Positions 8,719 through 17,946 are shown, counted from the first letter of the stretch. The stretch is 64,000 nucleotides of DNA from Hymenobacter sp. HSC-4F20 (GCF_019599275.1 NZ_JAHZTD010000004.1:408940-472939); one strand, 5' to 3'. Notes: generated by a model from the sequence alone, not told the origin. Numbers and translations: made by a program.

Positions 8719-9144
8719 TTACGTGCTGTCGTGGTGCTGGCGGCGGCTAAGCCAGTACAGGGCGCTGGCTTCCGTAGCGAAAAGCCGCACGTGCGCCGTA
8801 TCGGTCAGTACCATGGGCGCGCCGGCTTCCTGCTCCTCGGGGGTAAGCTGGCCGGCCGGCACCAGAAAAGCCAGGTACACGGGGCCCCGGAGGCGGGTGG
8901 CAAGCGTGGGCACGAACTGCGTAAGCACCCAGTGGGTATCGTCTTCGCTGGCGGGGCCGCGGCTACGAAGGTCAACCAGCCAGTATCGGGTGCGGGTAGG
9001 CCGCGCGGCAGCAAGCGCCGCCGCATAGCTTTGCTGTAGCTCAGCTGCCGAAACGGGGCGCTGCCACCGTATAACCAAAATGCCTAACTCGTCGCGGTGC
9101 TGCAAGGAAACAAAGTCGGGCGCAGAAGCGGAGGTTGGAGGCAT
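8719..9144 (-). CDS. Hypothetical protein, STAS/SpoIIAA-like
   Basis: A 141-aa soluble protein not recognised with certainty. The order HRDELGILVIRWQRPVSAAELQQSY, then YWLVDLRSRGPASEDDTHWV, is the strand-helix-strand-D pattern of SpoIIAA/STAS-like small domains common in Cytophagales (IRW.RPV..EL; LVDLR.RG). The C-terminal part ends with FATEASALYWLSRR. No catalytic motif is visible. The ATG at 9144 is used rather than a TTG at 9156. It is divergent from the MFS gene. Confidence 0.6.
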   Translation of the reverse strand: MPPTSASAPDFVSLQHRDELGILVIRWQRPVSAAELQQSYAAALAAARPTRTRYWLVDLRSRGPASEDDTHWVLTQFVPTLATRLRGPVYLAFLVPAGQLTPEEQEAGAPMVLTDTAHVRLFATEASALYWLSRRQHHDST

Positions 9145-9390
9145 GGGACAGAACAAACAGGTGAAACAAACAACAGGGGCGTAGGTGCAGGTTGGCGTTG
9201 CTGCCTACCCGGGAGCTTTCGGCAGAAAGTGCCGTTGCTTTGCTTGAAGCATACGGTAACGCGGGTAAAAGCAGCCTATACCGGAGAAGCTCCGCTGCGG
9301 CCAACGGCAAAAGTAAGGAGATTCGTCCGCCAGGGTCCCGGGCAGGGGGCTACCTTTGCGCCACCGGGCACTTTCCGGTATACCCGTCTT

Positions 9391-10692
9391 ATGTCTGCTC
9401 CTGCTGCCACTCCCGCGCACGACCCCTATGCGGCCCTGCGTATCCCTGATTTTCGTCGACTAGTATCTGCCCGCGTGTGCCTTACGGTTGCCACCCGTGT
9501 TCAGGGGCTGGTGGTGGGCTGGCAGATTTTCCGGCTCACCAACGACCCGCTAGCCCTCGGCCTCATTGGCTTGGCCGAGGCTATTCCCAGCATTGGCGTA
9601 TCGCTCTACGCCGGGCACGTGGCCGACTCAGTGCGCCGCAAGAACATCATTGTGGCCACGGTAGCAATGCAGGTGCTGTGTGCCGTGGCGCTAGCTTTTT
9701 TTGCATCACCAGCGGGGTTGGAGCAGCTTAAGCACTACACGCTTCATATAAAGGGCTACACCATTCCACTGCCGCTCTACAGCATAATATTCGTGAGCGG
9801 CATTGCGCGCGGCTTCCTGGGGCCGGCCTTATTTTCCTTTATGCCCCAACTGCTGCCCGACCGGGAACGGCTGGCCAACGCCGTTACCTGGAACAGTACT
9901 ACCTATCAGGGGGCGGCGGTACTGGGGCCGGCTATTGGGGGGTATCTGGTGGCGCATCTGGAGGTGGCCAACTCCTACGTGGTAGCTACTGTGCTGCTAG
10001 TAGTGGCGCTGGTGCAGTTTAGCGCCATTGCCTCGCGGCCCCTGCCTCCTACCGAGGGGGAAAAGCTGGGCCTGCAGGATAGTATTCTCAGCGGCTTGCG
10101 CTTTATCTGGGGCAATCAGCTGGTACTAGCAGCCCTCTCGCTGGATTTGTTTGCGGTTCTGTTTGGCGGCGCAGTGGCTCTATTGCCCGTGTATGCGGTA
10201 GATATTCTGAAGGTAGGCGCCCCCGGACTGGGGCACCTGGAATCGGCGCCGGCCATTGGCTCGGTGCTCATGGCTGCCTTGCTAACGTACTTTCCCCTGC
10301 GCCGGCACGCGGGCCGCAAGCTGCTGTGGGCCGTAGCCGGGTTCGGTTTGGTGACCATCCTGTTCGGTATTTCTACCAACTACCACCTCTCCCTATTCCT
10401 CTTGTTCCTAACCGGAGTATTCGACTCTGTATCGGTGATTGTGCGCTCCACGCTGCTGCACACTTTCACGCCCGAGCATATGAAAGGCCGCGTTTCTGCC
10501 GTGAACAACATCTTTATCGGCTCATCCAACGAAATCGGTTCCTTTGAGTCGGGGGTAGCAGCGCGGGTGCTCGGGGTAGTTAACGCCGTAGTATTCGGCG
10601 GGTGTATGACCTTAGGCGTGGTGGGGCTTACAGCTGTGCTGGCCGACAAGCTACGCCAACTGGACATGACGCCGGAAAAGCAAAAGGCCTAA
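9391..10692 (+). CDS. MFS transporter (DHA3/EntS-like exporter)
   Basis: A 433-aa integral membrane protein with about 12 hydrophobic helices. The region PSIGVSLYAGHVADSVRRKNI is the loop 2-3 motif (G-x3-D-R-x2-RR variant) of the major facilitator superfamily. Family details (PDFRRLVSARVCLTVATRVQGLVVGWQ, ARGFLGPA, GVFDSVSVIVRSTLL) fit the DHA3 group with EntS and macrolide exporters. It probably exports a small lipophilic compound with proton antiport; the substrate is unknown. The start ATG follows an evident -7 box TACCTTTG at 9351-9358. It converges with the NlpE-like gene over a shared terminator. Confidence 0.88.
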   Translation: MSAPAATPAHDPYAALRIPDFRRLVSARVCLTVATRVQGLVVGWQIFRLTNDPLALGLIGLAEAIPSIGVSLYAGHVADSVRRKNIIVATVAMQVLCAVALAFFASPAGLEQLKHYTLHIKGYTIPLPLYSIIFVSGIARGFLGPALFSFMPQLLPDRERLANAVTWNSTTYQGAAVLGPAIGGYLVAHLEVANSYVVATVLLVVALVQFSAIASRPLPPTEGEKLGLQDSILSGLRFIWGNQLVLAALSLDLFAVLFGGAVALLPVYAVDILKVGAPGLGHLESAPAIGSVLMAALLTYFPLRRHAGRKLLWAVAGFGLVTILFGISTNYHLSLFLLFLTGVFDSVSVIVRSTLLHTFTPEHMKGRVSAVNNIFIGSSNEIGSFESGVAARVLGVVNAVVFGGCMTLGVVGLTAVLADKLRQLDMTPEKQKA

Positions 10693-10703
10693 CCTGTGCT
10701 CAA

Positions 10704-10748
10704 ACGCCAAGAGCCCACCAGACGACAGTGTCAGTGGGCTCTTGGCGT
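10704..10748. terminator. Bidirectional terminator
   Basis: A perfect 15-bp inverted repeat, ACGCCAAGAGCCCAC (10704-10718) with 10734-10748, between the convergent MFS and NlpE-like genes. Confidence 0.85.
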
Positions 10749-10766
10749 TCAGAAGAAGCAATTGGG

Positions 10767-11516
10767 TTACTGTTGAAAGGCCTGCTTCTGGGCCTGCGGG
10801 CAAATTGGGTCGGGCTTCATTTCCAGAATTTTTTCAACGGCTAATGCCTCCCCACTGCTGCCCGGTTGCACCGTAGCCTGCACGCGCACGAATACGGGTT
10901 GGCCGGCCTGCTTGCGGGTAGTGCCGTAGCGTTGCTGTAATTCCGCACCCGGGCCGGCGTCTGCCAGCGTATAGCGCTTATCGGTGCCGCACTCAACGAA
11001 GGTAGCGCCGGAGGTCTGGTAAGTATACTTACCCGTAAATTCGCGGCGGGTGCCCGTTTCACTTAAGTTGGCAGCGGAAAGCCGGTCAAGCGTGTAGTCC
11101 TGCCCAGCGTCCTGCATGGGTTTACCCGTAGCATCCAACAGCCGTAGTGCCTGGTCGGTGGCCTCCACTTTGTAGCGCCGCACAGGGTCGTTGCCGCTGG
11201 GCTCCAGCGTAACCACCTGCCCGCGCACGCGCCAGGGCCCCCGGCGGTAGTTAACCGGCGAGGTGCGGCCCAGGTAAGTTTCCTGCAACTCATAGAGGCT
11301 ATCAGGCTTCAGCGTCAGGCGGGTGGCAATGCCCTGGCAGTCGTTGCACGGCATCGTGTCGGCGTAGATGCCCGCCAGTGGCCGGGCAGCCGCCCCGGCA
11401 TCTTTGTCGGCGGCCGGGTTTTCCGGACCAGTGCCAAACCCCTGCTCACGGCCCTGGCAGGCCGCCAGTAAGCCCAGGCTCAGGAGGGCGGGTAAAAGGG
11501 AGCGGGAAGTAGTCAT
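10767..11516 (-). CDS. NlpE-like copper resistance/envelope stress lipoprotein
   Basis: A 249-aa predicted lipoprotein (lipobox LLAAC, Cys ~20). The NlpE N-terminal domain is evident: AGIYADTMPCNDCQGIATRL with the conserved CxxC, then LTLKPDSLYELQETYLG and GPWRVRGQVVTLEPSG. A second beta domain follows (FTGKYTYQTSGATFVECG). In Enterobacteria NlpE activates the Cpx response on surface contact and copper stress; in Bacteroidota the domain is found without Cpx, so the exact role is unknown. It is encoded alone and converges with the MFS gene. Confidence 0.82.
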   Translation of the reverse strand: MTTSRSLLPALLSLGLLAACQGREQGFGTGPENPAADKDAGAAARPLAGIYADTMPCNDCQGIATRLTLKPDSLYELQETYLGRTSPVNYRRGPWRVRGQVVTLEPSGNDPVRRYKVEATDQALRLLDATGKPMQDAGQDYTLDRLSAANLSETGTRREFTGKYTYQTSGATFVECGTDKRYTLADAGPGAELQQRYGTTRKQAGQPVFVRVQATVQPGSSGEALAVEKILEMKPDPICPQAQKQAFQQ

Positions 11517-11740
11517 AAGCGCAGTGATAGGAAGTCAAATTCCTACGTAGCTCCTGACTAATGGATGCAGAAAGCCTGACGAGACCTGGATAATTCTGAA
11601 AATGTGGATAAGTATGTGGATAACCTGGGGTTTATGCACATATTCCAGCGTACCCAGATGCTGATTTTAGGCTGCTGCCAGTAGGTACTGTTCCAGGGTG
11701 GTTCGTTTCACCCCTGCCCTTTCCTACCTTATAGAAAGCA

Positions 11741-11769
11741 AAAGCACCGAAGTAGAACTCCGGTGCTTT
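11741..11769 (-). terminator. Terminator after the alpha/beta hydrolase gene
   Basis: AAAGCACCG (11741-11749) pairs with CGGTGCTTT (11761-11769); it lies 27 nt after the stop of the minus-strand hydrolase gene. Confidence 0.75.
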
Positions 11770-11795
11770 ATACCATAAGGACCATAGATAAAACC

Positions 11796-13283
11796 TTATC
11801 GGCTAGCCTGAGCTGACTTCGCCGCTTTTCCGGCTGGTTTCGGCGTGGTAGATGCTGGTTTGGTTTCGGAGGTAGGCAGGGGCTTCGGCTGCTCCGTGTG
11901 CTCGAATATCCACTCCCGAACCACAGTCAGGGCTTTGGGTGAAAAGGCTGGCTGCTGCTCCCCGTTTACCAGGGGCCAATCCTTCATTTCGGGCTGGTAC
12001 CAGTGGTTTACGCCCGCCAGCTTCTGGGAAGTGACATCGGCATTTTTCAAGCCCTTTTTCAGGGGAGGAATATTCTGCGCCGGGTCTACCTGTAAGTCGT
12101 TGGAGCCACCCAGCAGCAGCACAGGGCACTTCACGGCGGGCAGGCTGCGGGTAGGATCGAAGTCGAGGAAGTAGCGGGACCAGGGTGAGGTCAGCTGCAC
12201 GGCCCGGGCCCGGGCCATGTGGGGGTCCAAATCGGTGTTGTTGAAGCGCAGGGTAGCGGCTACTTTGCCGCGGGCCTGGTTGTCGTTGGGCGTTTGCCGG
12301 ATGATTTCCACCATTTCCTTATGCAACTCCAGGGCGGCTTTTACCTGGGCGGGGTTGGAGCCAATCAGGCGCATAATCTCCATTTGCTGGTGCATGATAA
12401 CGTCGCGCCCCGGCACGCCGTAGCCCGAGAGCGACACTACGAAAGCCGGCGTGGCAGGCTGCTGCTCCGCGGCGGCCAGCAAGGCCACATTGCCCCCCTC
12501 TCCGTGGCCAACCAGCCCAATGTAGCGCTGATCGATGAGGGGCTTGGCCCGCAGATACACCATGGCGGCCTGCGCGTCGCTTACCAAATCGGCGGTAGTG
12601 GCCGTAAAGTGGTTGCCCTGCGACTTGCCCACCCCTCGGTCATCAAAGCGCAGCACGGCAATTCCCCGGCGAGTCAGATGGTCGGCCAGCGCCCCGAACA
12701 TGCGGTAATCCTGCTGCTCTACGTCGCGGTTCTGGGGCCCATTGTCCGACAGCAGTACTACTGCCGGAAAAGGCCCGGGCCCGGCCGGAATCGTAAGCGT
12801 ACCGGCCAGCGCCAGGTCCGCTTTGGTGTTAACAAACTTCACTTCTTCCTCGCGGTAGGGAGGCGTCAGGCGGGGCTTGCCGGCAGCCACTGGCGCCTGC
12901 GTAGGCTTCATACGCGTTAGGGTAAGGGGAGCCGTCAGGCCGGGCTGCGACCAAGTGCCCTGAAAGGTGGATCCTCCGTCCTTCACCTTGCCAACAAACT
13001 TGCTGCCCGCCTGCTCAATACTGATGGTAATATCAGTGCCCTTTAGCGTTACTTCGGCAGGCATACGGCTGATGCGCTGCTGTGGCGCATCGAGGGCAGC
13101 ATAGTACGTGCCATTGGAAAGGGGAACCACCGTGATAATCAACGTTAGCTGACCACCGGGCACCTTGAGCGGACCCTTCCACTGCCCATTGAGGCCAGGC
13201 GTCTGAGCGCTACTAGCCGAAGCCAGTAGTGGTAAGCAGTATAGCAGCCACAAAAGGAGGAGCGCGGGTAAAGTTTTCTTCAT
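11796..13283 (-). CDS. Exported alpha/beta hydrolase with glycine at the nucleophile position
   Basis: A 495-aa exported protein with a Sec signal peptide (MKKTLPALLLLWLLYCLPLLA). Residues ~30-125 form an N-terminal beta domain; ~145-460 is an alpha/beta hydrolase of the EstD/S9-S33 peptidase-like family (PAVVLLSDNGPQNRD, FDDRGVGKSQG, DLVSDAQAAMVYLR). The nucleophile elbow, normally G-H-S-E-G-G, reads GHGEGG: Gly261 replaces the catalytic Ser (codon GGA at 12501-12503). The expected acid (Asp396 in GGSNDLQVDP) and base (His427 in GVNHWYQ) are still present. This either marks a pseudoenzyme or a recently lost activity. A Pro-rich tail follows. It is divergent from the SGNH hydrolase gene. Confidence 0.88.
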   Translation of the reverse strand: MKKTLPALLLLWLLYCLPLLASASSAQTPGLNGQWKGPLKVPGGQLTLIITVVPLSNGTYYAALDAPQQRISRMPAEVTLKGTDITISIEQAGSKFVGKVKDGGSTFQGTWSQPGLTAPLTLTRMKPTQAPVAAGKPRLTPPYREEEVKFVNTKADLALAGTLTIPAGPGPFPAVVLLSDNGPQNRDVEQQDYRMFGALADHLTRRGIAVLRFDDRGVGKSQGNHFTATTADLVSDAQAAMVYLRAKPLIDQRYIGLVGHGEGGNVALLAAAEQQPATPAFVVSLSGYGVPGRDVIMHQQMEIMRLIGSNPAQVKAALELHKEMVEIIRQTPNDNQARGKVAATLRFNNTDLDPHMARARAVQLTSPWSRYFLDFDPTRSLPAVKCPVLLLGGSNDLQVDPAQNIPPLKKGLKNADVTSQKLAGVNHWYQPEMKDWPLVNGEQQPAFSPKALTVVREWIFEHTEQPKPLPTSETKPASTTPKPAGKAAKSAQASR

Positions 13284-13625
13284 AAAATGAAAGTCAACAA
13301 TGGTATTCTACCGCTTTGCGAAAGGGTTGAGGATGAAAATATTAAACTTGGGGTAGAGTTGCCAGTTAAATGATTTATCTAACCGCGGAAGGTGGGGATA
13401 GGATACGAGAAAGCCGAAAAAAATATCAATGGTATCTGCTACTGATCAGCTTGTAAGCATTATACATGATATATATAATAAAAAGCTAATGCCGGTGTTT
13501 TATTTCTGTGGCTGCTATAGGTAGCTGATGCTCTGGTGGCAGGAGGGAGTAAGCAGGAGAATCTGAGTGGCGCTGGCATTAGCCGACGCTACCTTGTATA
13601 CTGCGCCTCTGCTTCTCTCCCCAAT
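13284..13625. other. Divergent intergenic promoter region
   Basis: About 340 nt separating two divergent exported hydrolase genes. A strongly AT-rich block (13420-13505, including TATATATAATAAAAAG) probably contains the promoters, but no unambiguous -33/-7 pair was found. No gene is visible here. Confidence 0.45.
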
Positions 13626-14312
13626 ATGCTTCCTTCTGCTTTCCGGCGGCTGCGCGTCAGCCTTATTCTGCTCCTGACGGCGGCTGGTGCGCACGCCCAG
13701 ACCACGCCGCCCATCAATCCTGGTCAGTGGGCTGGGGAACTGCGCGCCTTTGCTCGGCAGGACAGCCTTACGCCCCCGCCCAAACGGCCCATCCTGTTCT
13801 ACGGCAGTTCGTCTATCCGCAAGTGGGAGACTTTAACACCTGATTTTGCCGGTCGGCCGGTGCTCAACCGTGGCTTCGGCGGCTCCCGCTTCCCCGATGC
13901 CCTTTACTTCTTCGATAAACTGGTAGCAGCCTACCACCCGCGGCAGGTAGTGCTCTATGAAGGCGACAATGACATCGGATCGGGTGCTACCCCGCAGGAG
14001 GTGTTGCAGTCGTTTCTGGCCTTCGAGAAGCTGATGCAGCAGAAGCTGCCCAAGGTGCCGCTGGTCTTCCTGGCCATCAAGCCCAGCCCTTCGCGCTGGG
14101 CACTCTACCCCAAGGTGCAGGAAGCTAACCGCCTCATCCGGGAGTACATTGCCTCTCACCCCAAGCGCCTGCGCTACGTAGACACGGCTACTCCCTTGCT
14201 CGGCCCCAACGGCCGGCCCCAACCGCAGTTCTACGTCTCGGACAGCCTGCACATGACCCCGGCAGGTTACGAGGTATGGAAGGGGGTAGTGGGGAAGGCG
14301 TTGAAGCGGTAG
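13626..14312 (+). CDS. Exported SGNH/GDSL-family esterase
   Basis: A 228-aa protein with a signal peptide ending AAGAHA before QTT. All SGNH blocks are present: block I ILFYGSSSIRKW with the nucleophile Ser in GSSS, block II NRGFGGS, block III EGDNDIGSG, and block V SDSLHMTPAGYEVW with the Asp/His pair. Family members hydrolyse esters or acetyl groups on sugars or lipids in the periplasm or outside the cell. ATG 13626 is chosen because it sits at the signal peptide; the frame extends upstream to 13536 without another convincing start. Confidence 0.88.
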   Translation: MLPSAFRRLRVSLILLLTAAGAHAQTTPPINPGQWAGELRAFARQDSLTPPPKRPILFYGSSSIRKWETLTPDFAGRPVLNRGFGGSRFPDALYFFDKLVAAYHPRQVVLYEGDNDIGSGATPQEVLQSFLAFEKLMQQKLPKVPLVFLAIKPSPSRWALYPKVQEANRLIREYIASHPKRLRYVDTATPLLGPNGRPQPQFYVSDSLHMTPAGYEVWKGVVGKALKR

Positions 14313-14509
14313 GGGGTAAAAGGCTACTGCTGGAGTGTAGTGCTTTTCATGATCCAAGGCGTTAGCCAAGCAAGATAGCGCGCTGTAAGTAGTATAAATG
14401 TATAAGGGTCGGCTCTGGTAAGTAGGCGTGTGGCTACTTCCTTTTTGTGGCTTCTGCCAAGAAAACAAAGCTGTTTTTTGCCTGATTTATCCGCCAAGGG
14501 TAATCAGAT

Positions 14510-14870
14510 GGTCGTGTTTTTCTGGAGGAGTAGCAGGCTTGCGAATACGGTTTGCACTTTGAATCCGAGGGCATAGCCCAGCACTTTGCTTACTTAGCCG
14601 TGCTTATCAAGGCTCGCGCCCAGACATTTAGCTTCTGCAACCACATGAGGGTTGCCTGCAGCTTGTGTAGCAAATAATCCACTCGCAAATCGCCGCCTAT
14701 AGTTGTTTCTGGCTCTACCATCTGCACGTTAAAGCCCGCAGTATGGGGCCAATAAGGGCGGCGCGGGTAGCAGCTTCGTTTTTGCGTAGGAGTGGGCCAT
14801 TGGTTTCCGCACTGGCGCGAACGGTTTGCAGAACAGTATAAAGAGAAGTGAGCGGACTAGAAAAAGGCAT
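14510..14870 (-). pseudogene. Decayed HsdR_N-like PD-(D/E)XK nuclease remnant
   Basis: Read from ATG 14870 on the minus strand the frame gives MPFSSPLTSLYTVLQTVRAS..KNEAATRAALIGPILRAL, then a frame change near 14726 gives GFNVQMVEPETTIGGDLRVDYLL. A second frame change near 14660 gives NPHVVAEAKCLGASLDKHG, a stop codon, and VSKVLGYALGFKVQTVF. Pieced together this is the order of the type I restriction R-subunit N-terminal-like domain: ..TR..LI.P.LRALG.., ..RVDY.L.., and the E-x-K of xAEAKxLG. At least two frameshifts and one stop make it non-functional. The reconstruction by eye is convincing, the boundaries approximate. Flanking 14313-14509 and 14871-15043 hold nothing else recognisable. Confidence 0.7.
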
Positions 14871-15043
14871 TGGAGCTAATAAAATAAGCGGCACTACAGT
14901 GTTAATGATTTGCGGACACGAGGCAGTGATTATCAACAGGGCGTTTCCTACCCCCATCCGTCTGCCGTACCTTCGCCTACCCAAACTACCCCGGCCGGAA
15001 ACCACAGGAAACCAAACCCTAGCTCCGGGCTGTTTAACAACCT

Positions 15044-17878
15044 ATGGCCGATAACTCCGCTTTGCAAGTGGCTGCTCCCGCAGCTGACCCCATTGACCAG
15101 CTCGACCCGCGCGAGTTCATTCTGATAAAAAATGCCCGGGTTCATAACCTCAAGAACCTGAGTGTAGCGCTGCCGCGCAATAAATTCATTGTGGTAACGG
15201 GCCTGTCGGGCTCGGGCAAGTCGAGTCTGGCGTTCGACACGCTCTACGCTGAGGGGCAGCGCATGTACGTGGAAAGCCTTTCCTCGTACGCCCGCCAGTT
15301 TCTGGGCCGTATGGACAAGCCCGATGTGGACTACATCCGGGGCATTTCGCCGGCTATTGCCATTGAGCAGAAGGTCAGCATCAAGAACAACCGCTCCACG
15401 GTAGGTACCAGCACCGAAATCTACGACTACCTCAAGCTGCTCTTCGCCCGGGTAGGCCGCACCTACTCGCCGGTGAGCGGGGAGCAGGTGCGCAAAGACA
15501 ACGTGGCCGACGTAGTGGACTACCTCTTTCGCTTGCCCGAAGGTACCCGCGCCATGGTGCTGGCCCCGCTGCTACCCTCCGAGGACGGCCGGCCCATGAG
15601 CAAGGAGCTGGATTTGCTCTTGCAAAAAGGCTACAGCCGCGTGGTAGTAAATGGCGAAACTGCCTTCATTGAGGAGCTGATTGCCGAGGGCCAGCCCGAG
15701 GTGCAGGGCGACGTGTTTATTATGATTGACCGCGCCGTAATTCAGCCCGGCGACGAGGACCTGATGTTCCGCCTTTCCGACTCAGTGCAGACCGCTTTCT
15801 TTGAAGGCCACGGCACCTGCCTGGTGAAGCTCGATGAGGAAACCCGCACCTTCTCCGACCGGTTCGAGCTGGACGACCTAGTGTTCGAGGAGCCCAGCGT
15901 CAACTTTTTCTCTTTCAATAACCCCTACGGCGCTTGCCAGACCTGCGAAGGCTTCGGCTCGGTGCTGGGTATTGACGAGGATCTGGTAATTCCAGACAAG
16001 AGCCTGACCGTGTACGAAGGCGCTATTGCTCCCTGGCGTACTGATAAGCAAAGCGAGTGGCTGAAGCCGCTGCTCAAAAACGGTATCCGGTTCGATTTCC
16101 CCATTCACCGGCCCTACAATGAGCTGAGCGAAGCCGAGCGCCAACTGCTCTGGAAAGGCAACAAGTACTTTGAGGGCCTCGACGCTTACTTCCGCTGGGT
16201 AGCTACGCAAACGCACAAAATCCAGTACCGGGTGCTGCAAAGCCGCTACCGGGGCCGCACTACCTGCCCCGACTGCCGCGGCACCCGCCTGCGCAAAGAC
16301 GCCCAGTACGTTAAAATCAGTGGCCAAAGCATTACCGACTTGGTGCTGCTACCCGTGAGCCGGGCCCTGGAGTTTTTCCAGAACCTGGATCTGCCCGAGC
16401 ATGAAGCCAAAGTAGCCGAGCGCCTCGTGACGGAAGTAACCAACCGCCTGGAGTACCTAAACCGGGTAGGCTTGGGCTACCTCACCCTCAACCGCCTGAG
16501 CAGTACGCTGTCGGGCGGGGAGAGCCAGCGGATTTCGTTGGCTACCTCCCTGGGTTCGGCGCTGGTAGGCTCCATGTACATTCTGGATGAGCCCAGCATT
16601 GGCCTGCACCCCAAGGATGCCGAGCAGCTCATTGGCGTGCTGCGCTCCTTGCAGCAGCTGGGCAACACCGTGATTGTGGTAGAGCACGAGGACAAGATGA
16701 TGGAGCAGGCCGACCAGATTATCGACATCGGGCCCGAAGCTGGTAGCGGTGGCGGTATCCTGCAATTCCAAGGCACCTACGCCGAGGTCCTGACCTCCGA
16801 CACCTATACCGGTCAGTATCTGAGCGGCCGCATGGAGGTAGCGGTGCCCAAAACGCGGCGGCCCTGGCGCAACGCCCTGGAGCTGACCGGCGCCCGCGAA
16901 AACAACCTCAAAAACGTATCGGTGAAGTTTCCGCTGAACGTGATGACGGTGGTAACGGGCGTATCCGGCTCGGGCAAATCCACTCTGATTCGGCGGATTC
17001 TGGCCCCGGCCCTGCTCAAGCAGCTCGGCGGCGGAGCCGGCGAAGCTACCGGCAAGTTCGACCGCCTCATGGGCGTAAATGGGCAGGTGACGCATGTCGA
17101 GTTCGTGGATCAGAACCCCATCGGCAAGAGCAGCCGCTCGAACCCCGTGACCTACGTGAAAGCCTACGACGCCATCCGCAGCCTGTTTGCCGATCAGCAG
17201 CTGGCCAAAGCCCGCGGTTTCAAACCCTCGCACTTCTCCTTCAATATTGACGGCGGACGCTGCGAGGTGTGCCAGGGCGAAGGCCAGGTGAAAATCGAAA
17301 TGCAGTTCATGGCCGATATCTACCTAACTTGCGAAGCCTGCGAGGGCCGCAAGTTCAAGCAGGATATTCTGGACGTGAAATACCAGGAGAAGAGCATCAA
17401 CGAGGTGCTGGAAATGACCATCGAGGACAGCATCGAGTTCTTCAAGGACCAGCCCAAAATTGTGGAAAGGTTGAAGCCGCTCGACGACGTAGGGCTGGGC
17501 TACATCCGGCTGGGGCAGTCGGCCAACACGCTTTCCGGGGGCGAGGCCCAGCGCGTGAAGCTGGCCTCCTTCCTAACCAAGGGCAACACCCTGCAGAACG
17601 ATAAAATCCTGTTCATCTTCGATGAGCCCAGCACCGGTCTGCACTTCCACGATATCAACAAGCTGATGACGGCCCTGAATGCGCTGGTGGAGCAAGGCAA
17701 CTCCGTGCTCATCATCGAGCACAACATGGACATCATCAAGTGCGCCGACTGGGTTATTGACCTGGGCCCTGAGGGCGGTATCAATGGCGGCCACCTGCTG
17801 TTCGAAGGCACGCCCGAGGAAATGGTGAAGCTCAAGGACTCCAACCACACCGCCCGTTTCCTGGCCGAAAAGCTGTAA
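15044..17878 (+). CDS. uvrA: Excinuclease ABC subunit A
   Basis: A 944-aa nucleotide-excision repair ATPase that recognises DNA damage with UvrB. It has two ABC modules: Walker A GLSGSGKSS (~52-60) and GVSGSGKST (~639), signature motifs LSGGESQRISLA (~489) and LSGGEAQRVKLA, and Walker B LDEPSIGL and FDEPSTGL. Cysteine pairs CQTC (~299), CPDC (~407), CEVC (~740) and CEAC (~764) mark the zinc regions, but the first pair of the zinc-1 module normally found just before SFNNPYGAC is absent. Length is normal. A terminator follows at 17907. Confidence 0.95.
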   Translation: MADNSALQVAAPAADPIDQLDPREFILIKNARVHNLKNLSVALPRNKFIVVTGLSGSGKSSLAFDTLYAEGQRMYVESLSSYARQFLGRMDKPDVDYIRGISPAIAIEQKVSIKNNRSTVGTSTEIYDYLKLLFARVGRTYSPVSGEQVRKDNVADVVDYLFRLPEGTRAMVLAPLLPSEDGRPMSKELDLLLQKGYSRVVVNGETAFIEELIAEGQPEVQGDVFIMIDRAVIQPGDEDLMFRLSDSVQTAFFEGHGTCLVKLDEETRTFSDRFELDDLVFEEPSVNFFSFNNPYGACQTCEGFGSVLGIDEDLVIPDKSLTVYEGAIAPWRTDKQSEWLKPLLKNGIRFDFPIHRPYNELSEAERQLLWKGNKYFEGLDAYFRWVATQTHKIQYRVLQSRYRGRTTCPDCRGTRLRKDAQYVKISGQSITDLVLLPVSRALEFFQNLDLPEHEAKVAERLVTEVTNRLEYLNRVGLGYLTLNRLSSTLSGGESQRISLATSLGSALVGSMYILDEPSIGLHPKDAEQLIGVLRSLQQLGNTVIVVEHEDKMMEQADQIIDIGPEAGSGGGILQFQGTYAEVLTSDTYTGQYLSGRMEVAVPKTRRPWRNALELTGARENNLKNVSVKFPLNVMTVVTGVSGSGKSTLIRRILAPALLKQLGGGAGEATGKFDRLMGVNGQVTHVEFVDQNPIGKSSRSNPVTYVKAYDAIRSLFADQQLAKARGFKPSHFSFNIDGGRCEVCQGEGQVKIEMQFMADIYLTCEACEGRKFKQDILDVKYQEKSINEVLEMTIEDSIEFFKDQPKIVERLKPLDDVGLGYIRLGQSANTLSGGEAQRVKLASFLTKGNTLQNDKILFIFDEPSTGLHFHDINKLMTALNALVEQGNSVLIIEHNMDIIKCADWVIDLGPEGGINGGHLLFEGTPEEMVKLKDSNHTARFLAEKL

Positions 17879-17906
17879 GCTGGCGTCCGTATTCTACCGT
17901 ATAACG

Positions 17907-17932
17907 AAGAGCCACCCAAAGGTGGCTCTTCT
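17907..17932 (+). terminator. uvrA terminator
   Basis: AAGAGCCACC (17907-17916) pairs with GGTGGCTCTT (17921-17930) around a CAAA loop, followed by CTTCT. Confidence 0.75.
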
Positions 17933-17946
17933 TCTATAGTACTACC

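Noticed and set aside
13420..13505. AT-rich block considered as an origin of replication or integration site
   Set aside because: No DnaA-box cluster, no repeat and no neighbouring replication gene; most likely a promoter region.
16457..17233. 258-codon minus-strand frame within uvrA
   Set aside because: It is antisense to conserved UvrA motifs, with no recognisable content.
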